From assembly GCA_019614645.1 (NCBI GenBank), contig JABWDB010000018.1:4364501-4428500 (forward strand): a stretch of 64,000 bases of DNA, read 5' to 3'. This DNA is from Stratiolaelaps scimitus. Its lineage: Eukaryota; Arthropoda; Arachnida; Mesostigmata; Laelapidae. Position numbers and translations under genes: made by a program. A model generated the notes under the pieces. That model was not told the DNA's origin. It saw nothing but the letters and a program-made list of their open reading frames with translations, and did not search any database. Each line of letters opens with the position of its first letter. The first letter of the stretch is position 1. This document shows, one piece after another, positions 12,801 to 25,560 of the stretch.

Positions 12801-14982
12801 TTCGGTGTCTCATATTGATCGACAATAAAGGAGTCGCGACGAGTCGCTAGGTTAGTGCCGTTCGCTGAGTTGCGCCTGCAGTTGAGTTGTGAAGCCGACG
12901 ACAGTGCTCTGATGCCAGAAGACTTTTAGGTTTAGCACGTTCAGAGTGATTCGGCGGGATGTCGCTGAGCTAATTTTTAACCTCCTTCCTTGCCCATGCC
13001 AGTTCTCTGCTGTTGGGAAATAGCTACAACTGATACAAATCGATGTTGTGTTGCTCCTGCTTAGCAAAATGGAGAGTAACTATCGCTGTCAACGTTATCG
13101 TCGTAATAGTTACATTGATTCTATGTTGGAAAACCGCGAATATCCGATGAATTATCTGACGAAGCCTTCCCGCCCTTTACTGCTTGTCGCACAGCTATGG
13201 CGGCTCATTGTAGACATAGGACTACTGGACAAGGTGATGACCACTCACGATTCGTTTAGCGCTATTATTCAACGTCCTGCAATAGTGGTTCCGCGTTGAA
13301 TTTGAAATAACTCCCTCGCTCCTCCACCGACGTCTCGTCTCGCCGTTGGCGCCCAGTGGCGTTTCGTGAACGACGGATTAGTGGTGTGGCCCTGCTGCGG
13401 GTGCAAAGTTGGGCTGGAACCCCGCCATACAGATGTGCGAATTCATGTTTCCATCTGACAGACTGCAATATGAGCGTGTCTCCAAGAACACCCGCTGACC
13501 ACGCATTTCAGCAACATCCACTCACTCTCTCTCTCTCTCTCTCCGTCGCTCTCTGTCCCTCCACCGGCTTCCTTTTACTCAACATCGCACGCCTACGTCA
13601 CTTTTCGCCCGTGCTCGGCCGCTGTTCCAGTCGTCTACGGGACCGCAGGGCTTCTCCACCTGCTCGTTACGCTCGTCACCGCCCACGTACGGCCGCCAGC
13701 CGCCGTTCTTTCATCTAGCCACATCGAGGTGGGTGAAACGAACGGGGCGGGGGTGGGGTCTGTCTAACGTCGACTCTCGTATCGCGCCTCACCTCACCAC
13801 AGCTCACCTTCCACCTAGCTTCCTTGTCTCTCATCTGGCGAAGACGTCGGGAATCAGTGTGACGGCCCAATGCTGCTGCTGCTGCTGCTGGCCCGCACAA
13901 ACGAATTTGAATTTCGCACTGGCCCCGCCTCGCTCCGGCGTCCCGGTTTCGGCCGGGACCCCCGTGTGACCCGTGCCCCTTCCCACAGCCAAAAACCATT
14001 GGTTGTGCACCAGCTGTTATGGCCCGTCTTTTTCCTCGCTTTCCATCCGTTCGTACTCGACGACTTCGCGGGAGGATGGCGAGCTGAAGGACGCAGCATG
14101 TGTTTGCTCGGTCGAGGCCTGTGGCTAGTCGGCCTGTTTTCGTCGCTGTATCCCGTGAAAGAAAAGAAGAACGATGCGTGTTCGTTGCTTTGAGGCCGAC
14201 GGGCGGCCTTCCCTGTAAGCAATGCAGAGAGCGAGAGACGCAGATCGAGGAGCCTAGTAGCGGCATCACGCGCGCCTGTCGCTTGGGAGATGGTTTCAGG
14301 CTGAGGGGCGTTTCGAGCCTAAAATGAACGTGGACTCCGGTAGTGCCGCCGCCGCCGTTACTGCTGCTGCTACTGCTGCTGCTACTGCTGCTACTACTGC
14401 TGCTAACGTGTAATATACGTGCGGCAAGTATGGACGGGGGGGGGGGGGTTGGACCGGCCCACGGAAGCGGGATGTACTGCCAAGGCGTTGTTTGAGTATG
14501 GAGGGTGGCCTAGCGAACAGCCAGCCGCCAGCCTCCTGGGGGCGGTGTGTGGCTACTCCAAGCCGCCGTCTAATCTCGCTAAGAGGCCTCTCTGCGCGGC
14601 AGCCGAACGAAGAAGAACCGCGTGGCAGTCGACCCCGCGGCGTCCACTGATTCTAACCGCCGAACGAGCCTTGGCGAGTTGGCGCGTTAGCCTTCCTCCC
14701 CGCCTCCTTTTGCGTTGCCGCTGCTGCTGCCGACGACGAAGGCTAAGTGAAGGCACTGGGCCAAACTTTGAATCGCGCGACTATGGTGGACGCCAAGCAG
14801 GCAGGAGCCACCGGACACACCGATGTCAACCAACGGGCTCGACGGCAATGCACCACCGACGCTGGGACCCACGCACTTCACGCATCTTAGTCGTGTCACG
14901 CAGATAGACACATCAGTGTGGATGGAATGGAAGGCACGGGAAACCGGGACGAAGCAGATAGAGGGGGGACACGAGCGCGTAC

Positions 14983-15001
14983 ATATATATATATATATAT
15001 A
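14983..15001. repeat. (AT)n microsatellite
   Basis: A perfect AT run of about 19 bases in GC-rich surroundings. Confidence 0.95.
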
Positions 15002-15133
15002 GGAAACGGGATCAGCCGCAGTGATGACCTCAAAGAGCAGCGCAAGACGCGACGCACGTTAAGCCAAAGCAGCTTGCCGACGATGTGGACATAAATCCAT
15101 CCAGGGGAACGACGCAGCGCGGCCAGCGAATGC

Positions 15134-15137
<4 letters not shown>

Positions 15138-15173
<36 letters not shown>
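15138..15173. repeat. (AT)n microsatellite
   Basis: A perfect AT run of about 36 bases, 137 bases after another AT tract. The two flank a GC-rich segment. Confidence 0.95.
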
Positions 15174-15176
<3 letters not shown>

Positions 15177-15700
15177 GAAGCGAAGCTGTTCGCCCTCAGA
15201 CCACCGACCTCTTCACTTCGTCTCAAGGCTGTAGCCAACCTTCGGATAGTCCTCAGAAACGTGGGGTCCGTATTCCGCCATGGGGCAGGAAGGCAGCAAC
15301 CCAATGATTGCGGAATTTGTTTGCGGGACCGGCGATGTCGCAGCGAGAGCTGCACGAGAAAGCCACCAAGCAAAGGCCACCAACCGAAGTGCTACCGTAG
15401 TCGCCGCCACTGCGGTGGCCTAATTTGCCAAACTTGGAATGGGTACACGCTGTGTAGCGGTGAACAGACCAGTCGGTCCGACCGATGGGCGGGTACACCA
15501 TCTAGCCAGCTTTGCTAAACTTTTGCGTCTTGATGTTGTTTGTCGTTTCGCGCGCGAGCAAGGTCTGGAGGGCTTAGGGTACTCTGCACTACTGCGACTA
15601 CAACTGACACTACCGAGCCGCACCATGATAACCACGGATGAAACGCCGGCTTCGAAAGGCGAAAGCATTCGACTTTCGCGTGGGATTATTTTTACTTAGA

Positions 15701-16597
15701 ACACTGTACTTTTTTGGCATTATTATTACTATTATTATTATTAACGATTTGCACAGAGTGATGGGCCAGAGTATTCTGCGTGCATTTTACCTGAGCGGGA
15801 GGGTCTCGTTAGGTAACCGACGTAAACTGATGTGATACGTGTTGAGCGTTCTCAAGCGTTACTCAACTTCACCCACCTATGGGTAGTTTTACAAAGTTCT
15901 CATAGTTAGCGTGATAAATATTGGATACAGCTTGAAAATACTATAAAATTCGCGTGATTGTTAACAAAACGCTACCAGGTTCTACCAGGAAAGCTGCCTA
16001 ATTGGAGCGGTATCAGGACGAATAGAGCTCCATATAGTTACAGTAAAAATCGAGAACCGGTCCGTTGTATGAAAAAATGAAGATATTTAGAATCCATAGA
16101 GAAACGCGTACAGACCTCACTACAGTAGGGGCTCAACAAGGATAAGTTCTCCCGCTATCTAAGTTTATTAATACCGCGGCGTTCCATTCAGATACGGCAT
16201 TATTCCCAGAAGACGGATTGAGTTGCACTCACACACGACAGCCGCTAAACGAAATCACAAATTATACAATCGTGTTAATCATTGACACGATGATGTTGTG
16301 ACCCCAAAAATAGCTTGGACAGCGTAGCGTTCGAACAACTGCAACTGTTCGAAACGAAAAACCTCTAGCGGAATAAGACGGTCACCCGACCATCAAAACT
16401 CTTCTCTCGAAGAAACTACTTACTGTAGAACTGTCTCACGTGTTCAAGCCAAGTCGAGAGGTAGGCTTTACGGACAACAAGTCTAATTATATCACCACCA
16501 TAATCGGAGTAACCATCTACCAGAGTCTTCGTCCAGCCGCTGCTTTCCAGGCCTCTCCCTTCCCTCTGGAAAGAATCACCAGTCAGCTACGTACGCC
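15701..16597. other. AT-richer stretch with no supportable gene
   Basis: The stretch contains ATT/ATTATT triplets near 15720-15742 and otherwise mixed sequence. No exon, RNA or repeat family is recognisable. Its last 100 bases may be the 5' untranslated region or promoter of the candidate gene that follows. Confidence 0.4.
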
Positions 16598-17866
16598 ATG
16601 TTGGACCATATCGAGGATGCTATCACACCCGCGCGAGTCGACAGGAGCCACTGGGTCGGGTGCGTGTACGCAGAAGCAGGTAAGTGTGGCGATGGCGCCC
16701 CTACCTCCGAAGCTTTTCTACGCCGCCTATCCTGCACTGCCAGCCACTAGCCGTCCGCCTTCAGTCGAATTGAGCGGGTGCCGACGCTCGCCAGTTCGGG
16801 TCAACGTGACTCGGACTCGGTCACGTAGCCATAGCCTTCTCGATCTACTGGGCACGCTGACAGGGCGTCTACGCGTGAGACGCGGCAAATATCCACCGCG
16901 TGACGACATCGGCGAGGTGTATCAGGCAAGCGAAGAGCAGATCACACCACAGTGACGCCCGACAAGAGGCCGAATTCTGTGACGATTGACACACACTCTC
17001 TCTCACAGCCACATACATACCCACAAAGATGTACGGAGGTATGCTCTCATACTGAGCAGACCCAGGAAGACATAGAGAATCATAAAGATAGCGCCATAGT
17101 GGAGGGTTGGCTGCCGCCGCGCTCCGCGTGATGGCGTCCTTGCAACGAGACGAGTGACGATGCAATAATCGACTTTGCTGATCATGTCTCGGTGCGATGT
17201 GATGAGGGGACGCTATGCAAGTGAGACAACTTTTTTTTGGGACAATCTAATAATGATGTACTTGTGATTTGATTTGGGCTCCGATTTTTGGCTGTCTTTA
17301 ATTCCCGGGCGACGACTTTCGATCCGACGGTCTAGGTAACGATCTGAAATGAGGCTCCCAAGTCGTTGCCGCCAGACTATGGAAGTAGAATAGTAGTATC
17401 TGGTATCTGAGTAATTTTTTTGTGGAGCTGAGCCCTGTCGGCTGTTTGGTATAGCACTGTTTCTTCTAGACTGCCGTGCTAGGTATTTGGCACGTTAGAG
17501 GACCTCAACTAATATCGTTTCGAATGGATCCAGATGTCAGAGAACCTATTTAGGTGCGAGGGCTGTCCTACAAAACCTGTGCGATTTATACGAAACTTTG
17601 TTGTCCTCTAAGATAATTCACTATAGAGATCTTGATGTAATGGATTGCCTATACACCATTTGATTTACGCCTATATTACGGGCAAGCTGGCGAGGAGTGA
17701 ATTCATAGCAGCTACCATTACAGGGTGCAAGGGAACCTCCACTGTTCGCATCGACATATCACAAGAGGACATGGAGCTTAGCCCAATATCTTCACCAAGG
17801 TCACAAAGGTTGCAGATCAAAACGCTTGATTCCATATCGTCAGTGTCGCCGACGATCATTTTCTAG
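16598..17866 (+). CDS. Candidate two-exon gene, small product of unknown function
   Basis: The first proposed exon (16598-16679) begins with ATG in a favourable context (CGCCATGT). It encodes MLDHIEDAITPARVDRSHW and on for 27 codons, and ends at a consensus donor, CAG|GTAAGT. A frame at 17724-17866, after an acceptor-like ATTACAG, continues in the matching phase (one base donated, two received). It adds about 47 residues rich in Ser and Asp (including IDISQEDMELSP) and ends SPTIIF before TAG. The joined product would be about 74 residues. A nearby CAG at 17711 is also phase-compatible. The C-terminus T-I-I-F would suit a class II PDZ ligand, but that is inference. Phase agreement has a one-in-three chance of being accidental, and the second part is also open on the - strand. 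No family is recognised. Confidence 0.35.
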
Positions 17867-20154
17867 GTGAAGAATATGTGCCACCATTTGGCCAGAGGCA
17901 ACCACAGGCTTTTGAGGGACGACCGTATTTATAAAGATCTGATTGACGTGGACAGACACAGCAAGAAGAGACGGATCATAGACGATACTGTCACATAGGA
18001 CAAGTTCGTGAGAGAAACTCGTAAGCGATTATTATTATTATTGTTATATAGGTATCATGTGCTGGAATATAGAGGGCGTCCGGGTTAATCTTAGGAAAAA
18101 AGAGCAATCCATCGGTCCAGGAATACGATATGATCGTGATATAATAACAGCTAGACGCCGAATATGCAAAGATTTTCATAATTTGCACTATACCTACAGG
18201 AACAAACATAATGAGCAGCTTCTATGAGAACACAGTGTACTTCCCCAGGGCATTTTAAGACTGGCAGCAGAGGTCACGATGAGATTCAGTAAAAGGCCCG
18301 GTGATCAACATGCCACAATCTCGTACACTATATGGAGACCTTAATTCTAGCACGGATTCGTGTTCAACCGAGGCACTAGAGTGCTCCAACCTCCAACTAG
18401 TCAGTGACCCACCGAAGTAACCAATGGCCCAACTCAGTTAAAAAGCGCAAGGAGTTCAATTGCCACAACTTCTAATTAAATGTGCTAGACGATTTCTTTG
18501 GTGACTACAATTTAGCAAACTGCTTGTTGAGAGCCTTGCTGCACGAATGCTATATTCTACCCATTGAAACTTGTAGGTCGCGAGACGTGTCACGCCTAGT
18601 ATTTCTACAGCTGACTTTGAATGACCAGTCAACCATAGCGCTTAATAGTAGTTTCTCATAGGACCACTTCAAAACGTTGGTTACGCGCTGGTCTTTGAAA
18701 GCTCGCTGAATAATCAAAACTCAAAAAACTGAGCTAAGCCAATGAATGCCCAGCACAACCTGAAGTTCATCATTTCCAACAACTTCGAGCTCTTCGGTGA
18801 CGTCCTTGTAACGAGCACCTTCCCGTAGAACAATAATTACAATTAATGAAAGCATGACAGGCAAGGAGACCGACGGACAGACAGGTGAACAGCGATGATC
18901 TGAAATAAGTCGGAGCAAGCAACTGCCACAAGAGCTCCCTCCCTTCTTTGCAGTGGTAGTCTTTTTGGTGCTTAGGTCCACTTCACGTCCCTCCGTTGCG
19001 GAAGACCTGAGACGACGGCTGACACCGTGGGTCTATCGATGAGCCATATAGGGAAGCTTCGCCGTTATCCACACGCGGACATGAGCATGGGCTGATTGAA
19101 ACAAGACAAACCAAGTTTTAGGCCGTTGAGGGATTGACAGACGGAAGAATAATCAGTGTCGATACATTTTGAAGACAGTTTATTCTTGATCCTGGCAACA
19201 AAGTCAGCCTCGAATAGAAGGGGTGTGTCATCGGCGAGCGAGAGAGGTCGAAATTCGGACAATTTCCGGGATTCCTGCCGACGTGATCATGTTGTCGCAG
19301 AGAATATTTCCGATTCTTGTGCGACGATTTGTGCAGACGAGTTAGCCAAATGAGCTGAAAAGCATCTGCAAGAGCTGCTCGTTTGAAGTTTGACAAAAGT
19401 TCCACTATCGCCTTCAGCTAGGTATGAATTGTATTGTGGTCTTCTATCGACGTGAAGAGTGGGTGTCATCAAGCACATTAACTCTGTTACACAACTTTTG
19501 TCGATATTGTTATCACTCTTATCATTATTATCATTAGCTCTCTGCAGAACACCTCTAGCTAACGGCGAAAAGGCTCAAGGGGACGCTACAACAACAGCGA
19601 CGCAGCCGCCAACTTCACTCTGTGTATCGAGCATGCTATCCATTAGCAATTAATCATGGACAGCGTGGCTTAAGATTGTACGCCAACTGCTCGATTCTTA
19701 CGCTCCACATATTCATTCTACATGTCGATTCAACGTTGTATACGGATATGATCGAGGATAGAGCGATATTCCTCTGTTATTCCGTGAAAATTCAATTTAC
19801 CATTTATGATTATTTGTTGCCCCTGTATTCTCACTGGCTTCATGGGTCTACTTCGTACGTCCAGCAACAACTCGGTAGGTACTTGAATGTTTGATGACTT
19901 TAATAGCAACGGTTGTTCAACTAAGTCATTGTTAGCATTGTTGCGAAAGCATTTGCTCGATGGACATGTGCGATGCAACGTGAAGAAAAATCGCTCCAAA
20001 AAGCTCCATCTTCGACGATGGTACAACAACAACAGCAACAACTACTACTACCAGCACTTCTTATACCACTATACAAGTCGTATTTATTGCCTTCCGGCGT
20101 CCAAGTTATAATAGCAAACTTCAACTGTCGTCCATACTATGCTTCAATACATCA
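17867..20154. other. Stretch with no supportable gene
   Basis: Mixed, moderately AT-rich DNA with (ATT)n near 18030 and TTATCATT repeats near 19507-19535. Open frames are short and unconvincing. No splice-supported exon was found. Confidence 0.45.
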
Positions 20155-20183
20155 ATATATATATATATATATATTTATATATC
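20155..20183. repeat. (AT)n microsatellite
   Basis: An AT run with a single TTT interruption near its 3' end. Confidence 0.9.
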
Positions 20184-23100
20184 GTCGCGTATGCTTGTGC
20201 ACTACACTTTGTATCCACTCGCCATCAGCGGCTAGATTTTGTTATATAAGTATATATATTTATCTTCGTATACAACAACCGCTATTTATTCCATAGGCCT
20301 ATAGGTAACTGAGGCCGAATGATCGAACGGGAGCGATAAGATTTACTAATTTTCAATCGTTTCACAGCGGCCGTTTCGCCGAATCGACCGGGCCCTGCCA
20401 CATCGCGTTCGATCGTCGTTAACCTTCCTTTTCGACAGCGTCCGTTCCCCGGATACTCATTGCCCGGCAGTCGTGTTGGGTGTCGCCGCAGACGGACATG
20501 ATGGCCCTAGCGATAATGGACCCCCTCCTCGAGCGCCACCCCCACACAGGCACACAATGAAACGCATCGTGTTGTTTGTGTGGCCAGTTTGTCCACAGGT
20601 GTGGCGGTCCCGATCGTACGTCTGCGCCCATCATTGAATCGGCCTCAAACGCTTCGCTTCGGCTCTGACGGGCGGCAAACAGCTTGGTGATGATGGCCCC
20701 GGGTGACCGACTGTCTTTTTTGCCTGGATAGGTAGAAATTCGTTGTAGTGGTGGTAAAAGCAACAGCGCAGTAGGAGCGGGCGCTGGGTACGACGAGTAG
20801 TCGAAATGGTAATTGTGTAGTGGGGAATCGCGCTGTTCAATCAGCTCATCGATGTACCGATGAGTATTCGTTATTATGCGTTCGTTATTTTGCGCTTATT
20901 ACAACGAGGCTACAACGAGTTTGCCGTTGTCGGCTTGTTGAGTATAATAGTCTCCGAGCCGACGTTGCAGGCAAATTGGGTGCCGCTTGTGGTGTAGCTG
21001 CTGCGGCTGCCGATCTTCTTGTGTGGTGGTAGCCACAGTGGCTACGGTGATGATGTTAATGCTGATAATATCGTAGCATCGTGATGATGATTTGGCGGTT
21101 CAAAATGACCGCTTTCATTGTCATCAGTTTTTTCGCCGTTTATTGTTAAGTGTCATTATCGTTAGCGGGCTGAGAAGACACCCTGTCATAGACCATAGTG
21201 CCACTTGGAGCCTTTTGCGCGCTGTGACGGTGTGAGTGTGCCCATCATAAGCAACGATTAATAACCACTGCCCGAAGGCAAAGTGTGCAATGCAACATTG
21301 GAAGGAAAGACAATGGAAGCTGAATCGTCCACTTTCAAAGATATATTTGACAGTATCAAGCATGCATAGCCCGTAAACCACAACGAGTTCATGTTCTTGG
21401 GAGTCTGTTAAGCGAAATATGTGGTACACTGGCATGTCCAGCATGTTTCTCAGGAATTCATTTACTGATTAACAGGATGTACCTTACTCAAAAACATGGC
21501 AATGTTGCACTCTCTGATTTCATTTTGGATAATCTATCTGGTAACCCATACGGGATCTCCGATGCATTGCCCCCCCCCCACACGAATAAGCCAAATAACA
21601 AACACGCTTCATTGTTGATCCACGCAGCCTTGCGCTGTGCTGCCCAATAAGCCAACCGATATTAACACAGCGACCCTGAAGGATTTTAAAAATCCTTCAG
21701 GTGACCCTCCATTAGTGTCGAGCCATTAACAGGACGAATATATTGTGTATTGATCCTGATAATTGTGTTAAACGACGACAAATACAACAGCACCACCATC
21801 GCCATCATCAGCAACCGCAACAACTAGGGCAGCAGCAGCAGCAACAGCAGCAGCTGCATTAACGTGACAGGGGATTCAACAGGAGCGCGCGATAGCGCGC
21901 ACGGAAAACGTTGCCGGCATTTGTGGCTGTAGTGGTGGCGGCGGCAGCGGCGACGCCGCTTGCGACAAAAAGGGAAAAAGAAGCGCGGAACGGAGGAAAT
22001 ATCGTCGGTCGACAGCGAGCAGCGACAGTCATAACAGAGTCCCTCATCACCACCAGCACCGCCACCACCGAAAGCAGAGGTAGACAAGAGACGAGACGAT
22101 GCAAATAGTGGTGGTGGTTGTAGTGGTGGTAGTGGTGGTTGTTGTAGCAGCAGCAGTAGCAGTGCTGGTAGAAATTGCCGCCGTTGTCGCTGTCGAGTGA
22201 ACGGCAATCAGTCGATCATAATAGGAACAGATAGATAGATATATATTATAGAAAGCTTGTCGTTATCCTGGACTCATACACAGAGCCAGGAACAGTTAGT
22301 CTGTCGCTCGGGATTCAGGCAGTTCGGCGTACGTCTCCCGGTCGGTCGGTCTGTCCACCCAGCCAGCTATCCATCCATCCGTCCGTGTGTCTGTCCATGT
22401 GTCATAACCAAGGCTCAGACCGGGCGAGCAGCAGCCGACAAACGACCGATGACGGTGGCGGCGGCAACAGGGACGACTAAAGCGACTATGGAGAGGCGTC
22501 TGTCCACGAGACACATGCTGTGTATGGAGCACAGCAACAGTAACAGCAACAAGTACAACAGCAACACCAACAAAATCGTGAGCTGTTACAGCAGCAGCAG
22601 CAGCAGGCAGCAGTATAGGCAAACGTAGAAGCTCGAGACAGTAGCGGCGACCGCAAACGTATAAAGGAAGGCAACAAGAGAGTCAGCAGCATGGGCTTCT
22701 TCAGCATTCGGTGCGAAAGGTGGGGCACAGTAGTCGCTCATTTTGCGGCCCATTGCGGCAGAGGATGAGCGAGCAATTGCCGTTGAGGCGGCGACGGCTG
22801 CCGAGGATGCCAGCGACGAATCCACAGTGAGAGCGTCGGACAGCAACGGGAGCACTGGCTCCGGTGGAAGAGCCCCGAGAAAAGGAGACAAACGGCGGTG
22901 CAGCTCGTTAGATCATTATGATGATCGAATGAACGCTGATCGTCAATGGCCATCATCGTTGAGCAGCTGTTGTAGCGCGTTTCCAGCGGTGAGCGGCGAA
23001 GTGCTCCTGGCCGTTACGATGTCTCGTTCGTGTCTCGGCTACCGGTTACGTCGCTACTGACAGACGGGAATGATGCCGATCCCGCACGATGACGCCGATC

Positions 23101-23460
23101 AACGACATACTGATGTATTTACGCGCCGACAATGATACAGATACATTGGCCGCGGCATAAGCGTCACGAGGGCATATAACTAAATGTTCTTGTAGTAGTA
23201 GTAGTAGTAATACCTATAATAATCACGACTCAGCCAGTGCAATGTCCCATGCTGGCGGTGCTGCTGCTGTTGCTGCTGCTCGCGATGCTGGCAAGAGAAC
23301 CGTCGAGTAGTACAAGAGATCGCTGAGGCCAGACGATAGCAGTCAGGCGAAGATGGGCAATAAAGTGCAGAAATAGTAACAGAAGTCGTGCGGATGGGGA
23401 CGTTGAGAGATTGAGAGCGAGGCATAGGCAGAGTTGGGGCGCCTAAAGGCAACAGGTGCC
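20184..23460. other. Triplet-repeat-rich block, no assigned gene
   Basis: CAG, CAA, GGC and GTG triplet clusters (21830-21855, 21928-21960, 22105-22165, 22525-22612, 23255-23280) alternate on both strands and produce poly-Ser, poly-Gln, poly-Leu or poly-Cys in whichever frame is read. This could be the untranslated or upstream region of a developmental-type gene, but no start codon followed by a protein-like frame can be fixed. A strong palindrome lies at 21675-21701. Confidence 0.4.
21675..21701. repeat. Perfect 13-bp-arm palindrome
   Basis: CCTGAAGGATTTT is followed by one A and then by its exact reverse complement, giving a 27-base near-perfect palindrome. It would extrude as a hairpin or serve as a dyad site. 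No gene lies within 3 kb that can be linked to it. Confidence 0.85.
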
Positions 23461-24628
23461 AACGTCAAGCCTACGCCGATTCGTTGATTCGCTTGTTGCG
23501 AAAATAGATCGCAATTCAACAATTGTGGCTACGGGTACTTAAACGCGGGGATAGATGGGGAACAGCTCACGGTGGAGAGCTACCGAATGTACAGCCTTGT
23601 TAGGGACTAGAATATGAATGGTATCGTGTTGTAGGTTGATGAAGATTCTCCCATTCAACATAAGATGCTCGATCGGGACGGACCCGTGGTCGTTAACAGC
23701 TAACTGCATTAAGTAGTCCCTAAACACAATAGAGAACTGTCGAAATGATTTGTTTCACGTTCAATGACGTTTCTGCGCCAGTATAAGGCGGCACATTAGC
23801 AGGGCAAGACGGATTATTGCGGAAGGTATCATGTGAGTAGTCGGCGATCCACGCCGACGTCGGTGCAGTCTCTTCTAGCAGAAATAATTTATGGGAGGGC
23901 TAAATCGAAAGGATTAGGACAGGTCCGGCCTTCGGGATTCTGTCGACTCGTCACTTAGCAAGTATTGAACGGCATTGACTTAAAGGTCATCCGTAGGGTA
24001 AGTGGATTTGTCTATAATAGCTCTCACCGAGTGATTAGTCGGACTATATCGTCGTCGAGCAACAGTGAGTGCACGGGTGGGACGATCCCCTCCCGCTCGT
24101 CGACGCGGACGACCTTAGTAGAAATTTGAAAATCGTTTAAGCCTTGACGTCTCAATTGCTTCAGCAGTGGGCGCTTGCCTTGGGTCGGCTGTAAAGCCCT
24201 CTATTTCCTAGGTCTTCGCAATTCGATTGATGCAGCCAGCCGTGAAATCGCAAGCGAGGAACTATACACCCTCAAGAATCTCTTATTGGATTGACACAAC
24301 TGTCACATTGTCTGGGCGCTGAGGCTGTCGCCTGAGAGAAGGGAAACGCTATAGTTCACAACCCTATAGACCTATCCGGGCCAAGTGTTCAGATGTTTTT
24401 GAACAACGCTAATTTCGTCTTGAGGTAGTAGCACAAGCGTATTGAGTTGTCTGTGGGGACTCTCAGCATCATCGCAGGTTGCTTAGCGTTTGTAACCATA
24501 AAAAAGCACTGAAACCAGTTCAAGTTTCTCTGTTAGTCATGCTGGTGTCGATCGAAAATGGACAACCTCCATTTTTCTGCCACACACACACACACAGACA
24601 TCTATATCTACGTTGATATCTTTGCCAG
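23461..24628. other. Stretch with no firm gene; one weak exon-like segment
   Basis: A frame at about 23959-24129 (after CACTTAG, ending TGA) reads as a Ser/Thr-rich peptide containing GIDLKVIRRVSGFVYNSS. It contains an internal consensus donor AGG|GTAAGT at 23998. Neither option can be linked to other exons. A short (CA)n run sits at 24583-24597. Confidence 0.25.
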
Positions 24629-24890
24629 CATATCAAAGGAATTGGCCGTGAATTTTGACCACGTCCAGTCACTAACCCCTGGCATTTTGTCGGCTTTTGG
24701 TCCATTTTTCCAAAGTGAAAGTTGTGTATACATGCCATTTTCAAATGGAACTCAATTAGGCGAATTTTCGGCGTGTGATTGTACGGAGATTTTGTTCGAA
24801 TATAATGACAGTCATCCGTTGCTCCCAATGATTATGGTGAAGCTGTTCCACGCAAAAGTGTTCTTTCAGCGATATACGAGCGATGATTAA
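24629..24890 (+). CDS. Candidate terminal coding exon, unknown protein
   Basis: After an acceptor-like TATCTTTGCCAG at 24617-24628, the frame is open to TAA at 24888-24890. The peptide looks natural. It reads SKELAVNFDHVQSLTPGILS, then an aromatic-rich part with one N-G-T glycosylation sequon and three clustered cysteines (SACDC), then an amphipathic end finishing FFQRYTSDD. The exon would start in phase 2 (one base completing a codon). An ATTAAA at 25074-25079 could be the polyadenylation signal. Upstream exons were not found, as the sequence just before it is a (CA)n and TAT-rich intron-like region. The family is not recognised. It could also be a chance frame of about 87 codons. Confidence 0.35.
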
Positions 24891-25560
24891 GCTATCCAGA
24901 GTCGGATATTGATTATAATTGTACGTCTTAAACTATACAATCATTAGAGAAGCAGTTGGGGACAGGGTTTTTCGGATCGAGACCAGTCATGGTCACCCCG
25001 TGGGACGCTATTCAGACGAACGCGGTCAGGGCCACCACAGGTGTTTTCCTGTATTACATATGTTTTCGCAATTATTAAAATACATAAAACAATAATGGCG
25101 TAATTAAATCAAACTAGCAGTTCTTTTACATATTGTGCTCATAAAGCAGCTACATATACACACAAATGTGACCAATGTAACACTTTCTAACATGCTTTAC
25201 CTATACGCATTTACATCCATTATATATAAGAACTTTAATAATAATAATAAATATTGCCAGTAACTAAGCCTACGCTAAAATATCTACCTGAAAATCGTAT
25301 GTTCGACAGTTCACTTGTTATGTTATTCATTACTGTACATGTTCAATTGTACAATACATCAGTGATGATATTTCTCTTCTGTCATTGCTGCTCGGAGATC
25401 GTCGACAGTCGACCTCCACTGTTTCGTGCTTGTTTGAATTTTGAATGTGCGCGCGCGCCGTTGCCGCTGAATGCGCCTGCATGATCTCATTTGTTGGAAG
25501 TTACTTTGGATTTAGAAGCAACGTGGACACAGCCTATCTTGGACGACAAGCTATGCTCGA
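24891..25560. other. AT-rich stretch, possible 3' UTR
   Basis: AT-rich DNA with ATTAAA at 25074 and ATA/AAT triplets near 25235-25250. It could be the 3' untranslated region and flank of the preceding candidate exon. Nothing else is visible. Confidence 0.3.

Larger units (their letters stand above)
12801..15700. other. GC-rich block with CTG repeats and microsatellites
   Basis: From about 13.3 kb the sequence becomes GC-rich. It has (CT)n at 13525-13543, (CTG)n at 13870-13891, GCTGCT/ACT triplets at 14355-14405, a poly-G run near 14437, and two (AT)n tracts. Overlapping frames on both strands are driven by the repeats. A GGTGAGCT on the - strand near 13810 could be a donor of an untranslated exon, but I cannot define a transcript. 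Confidence 0.4.
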
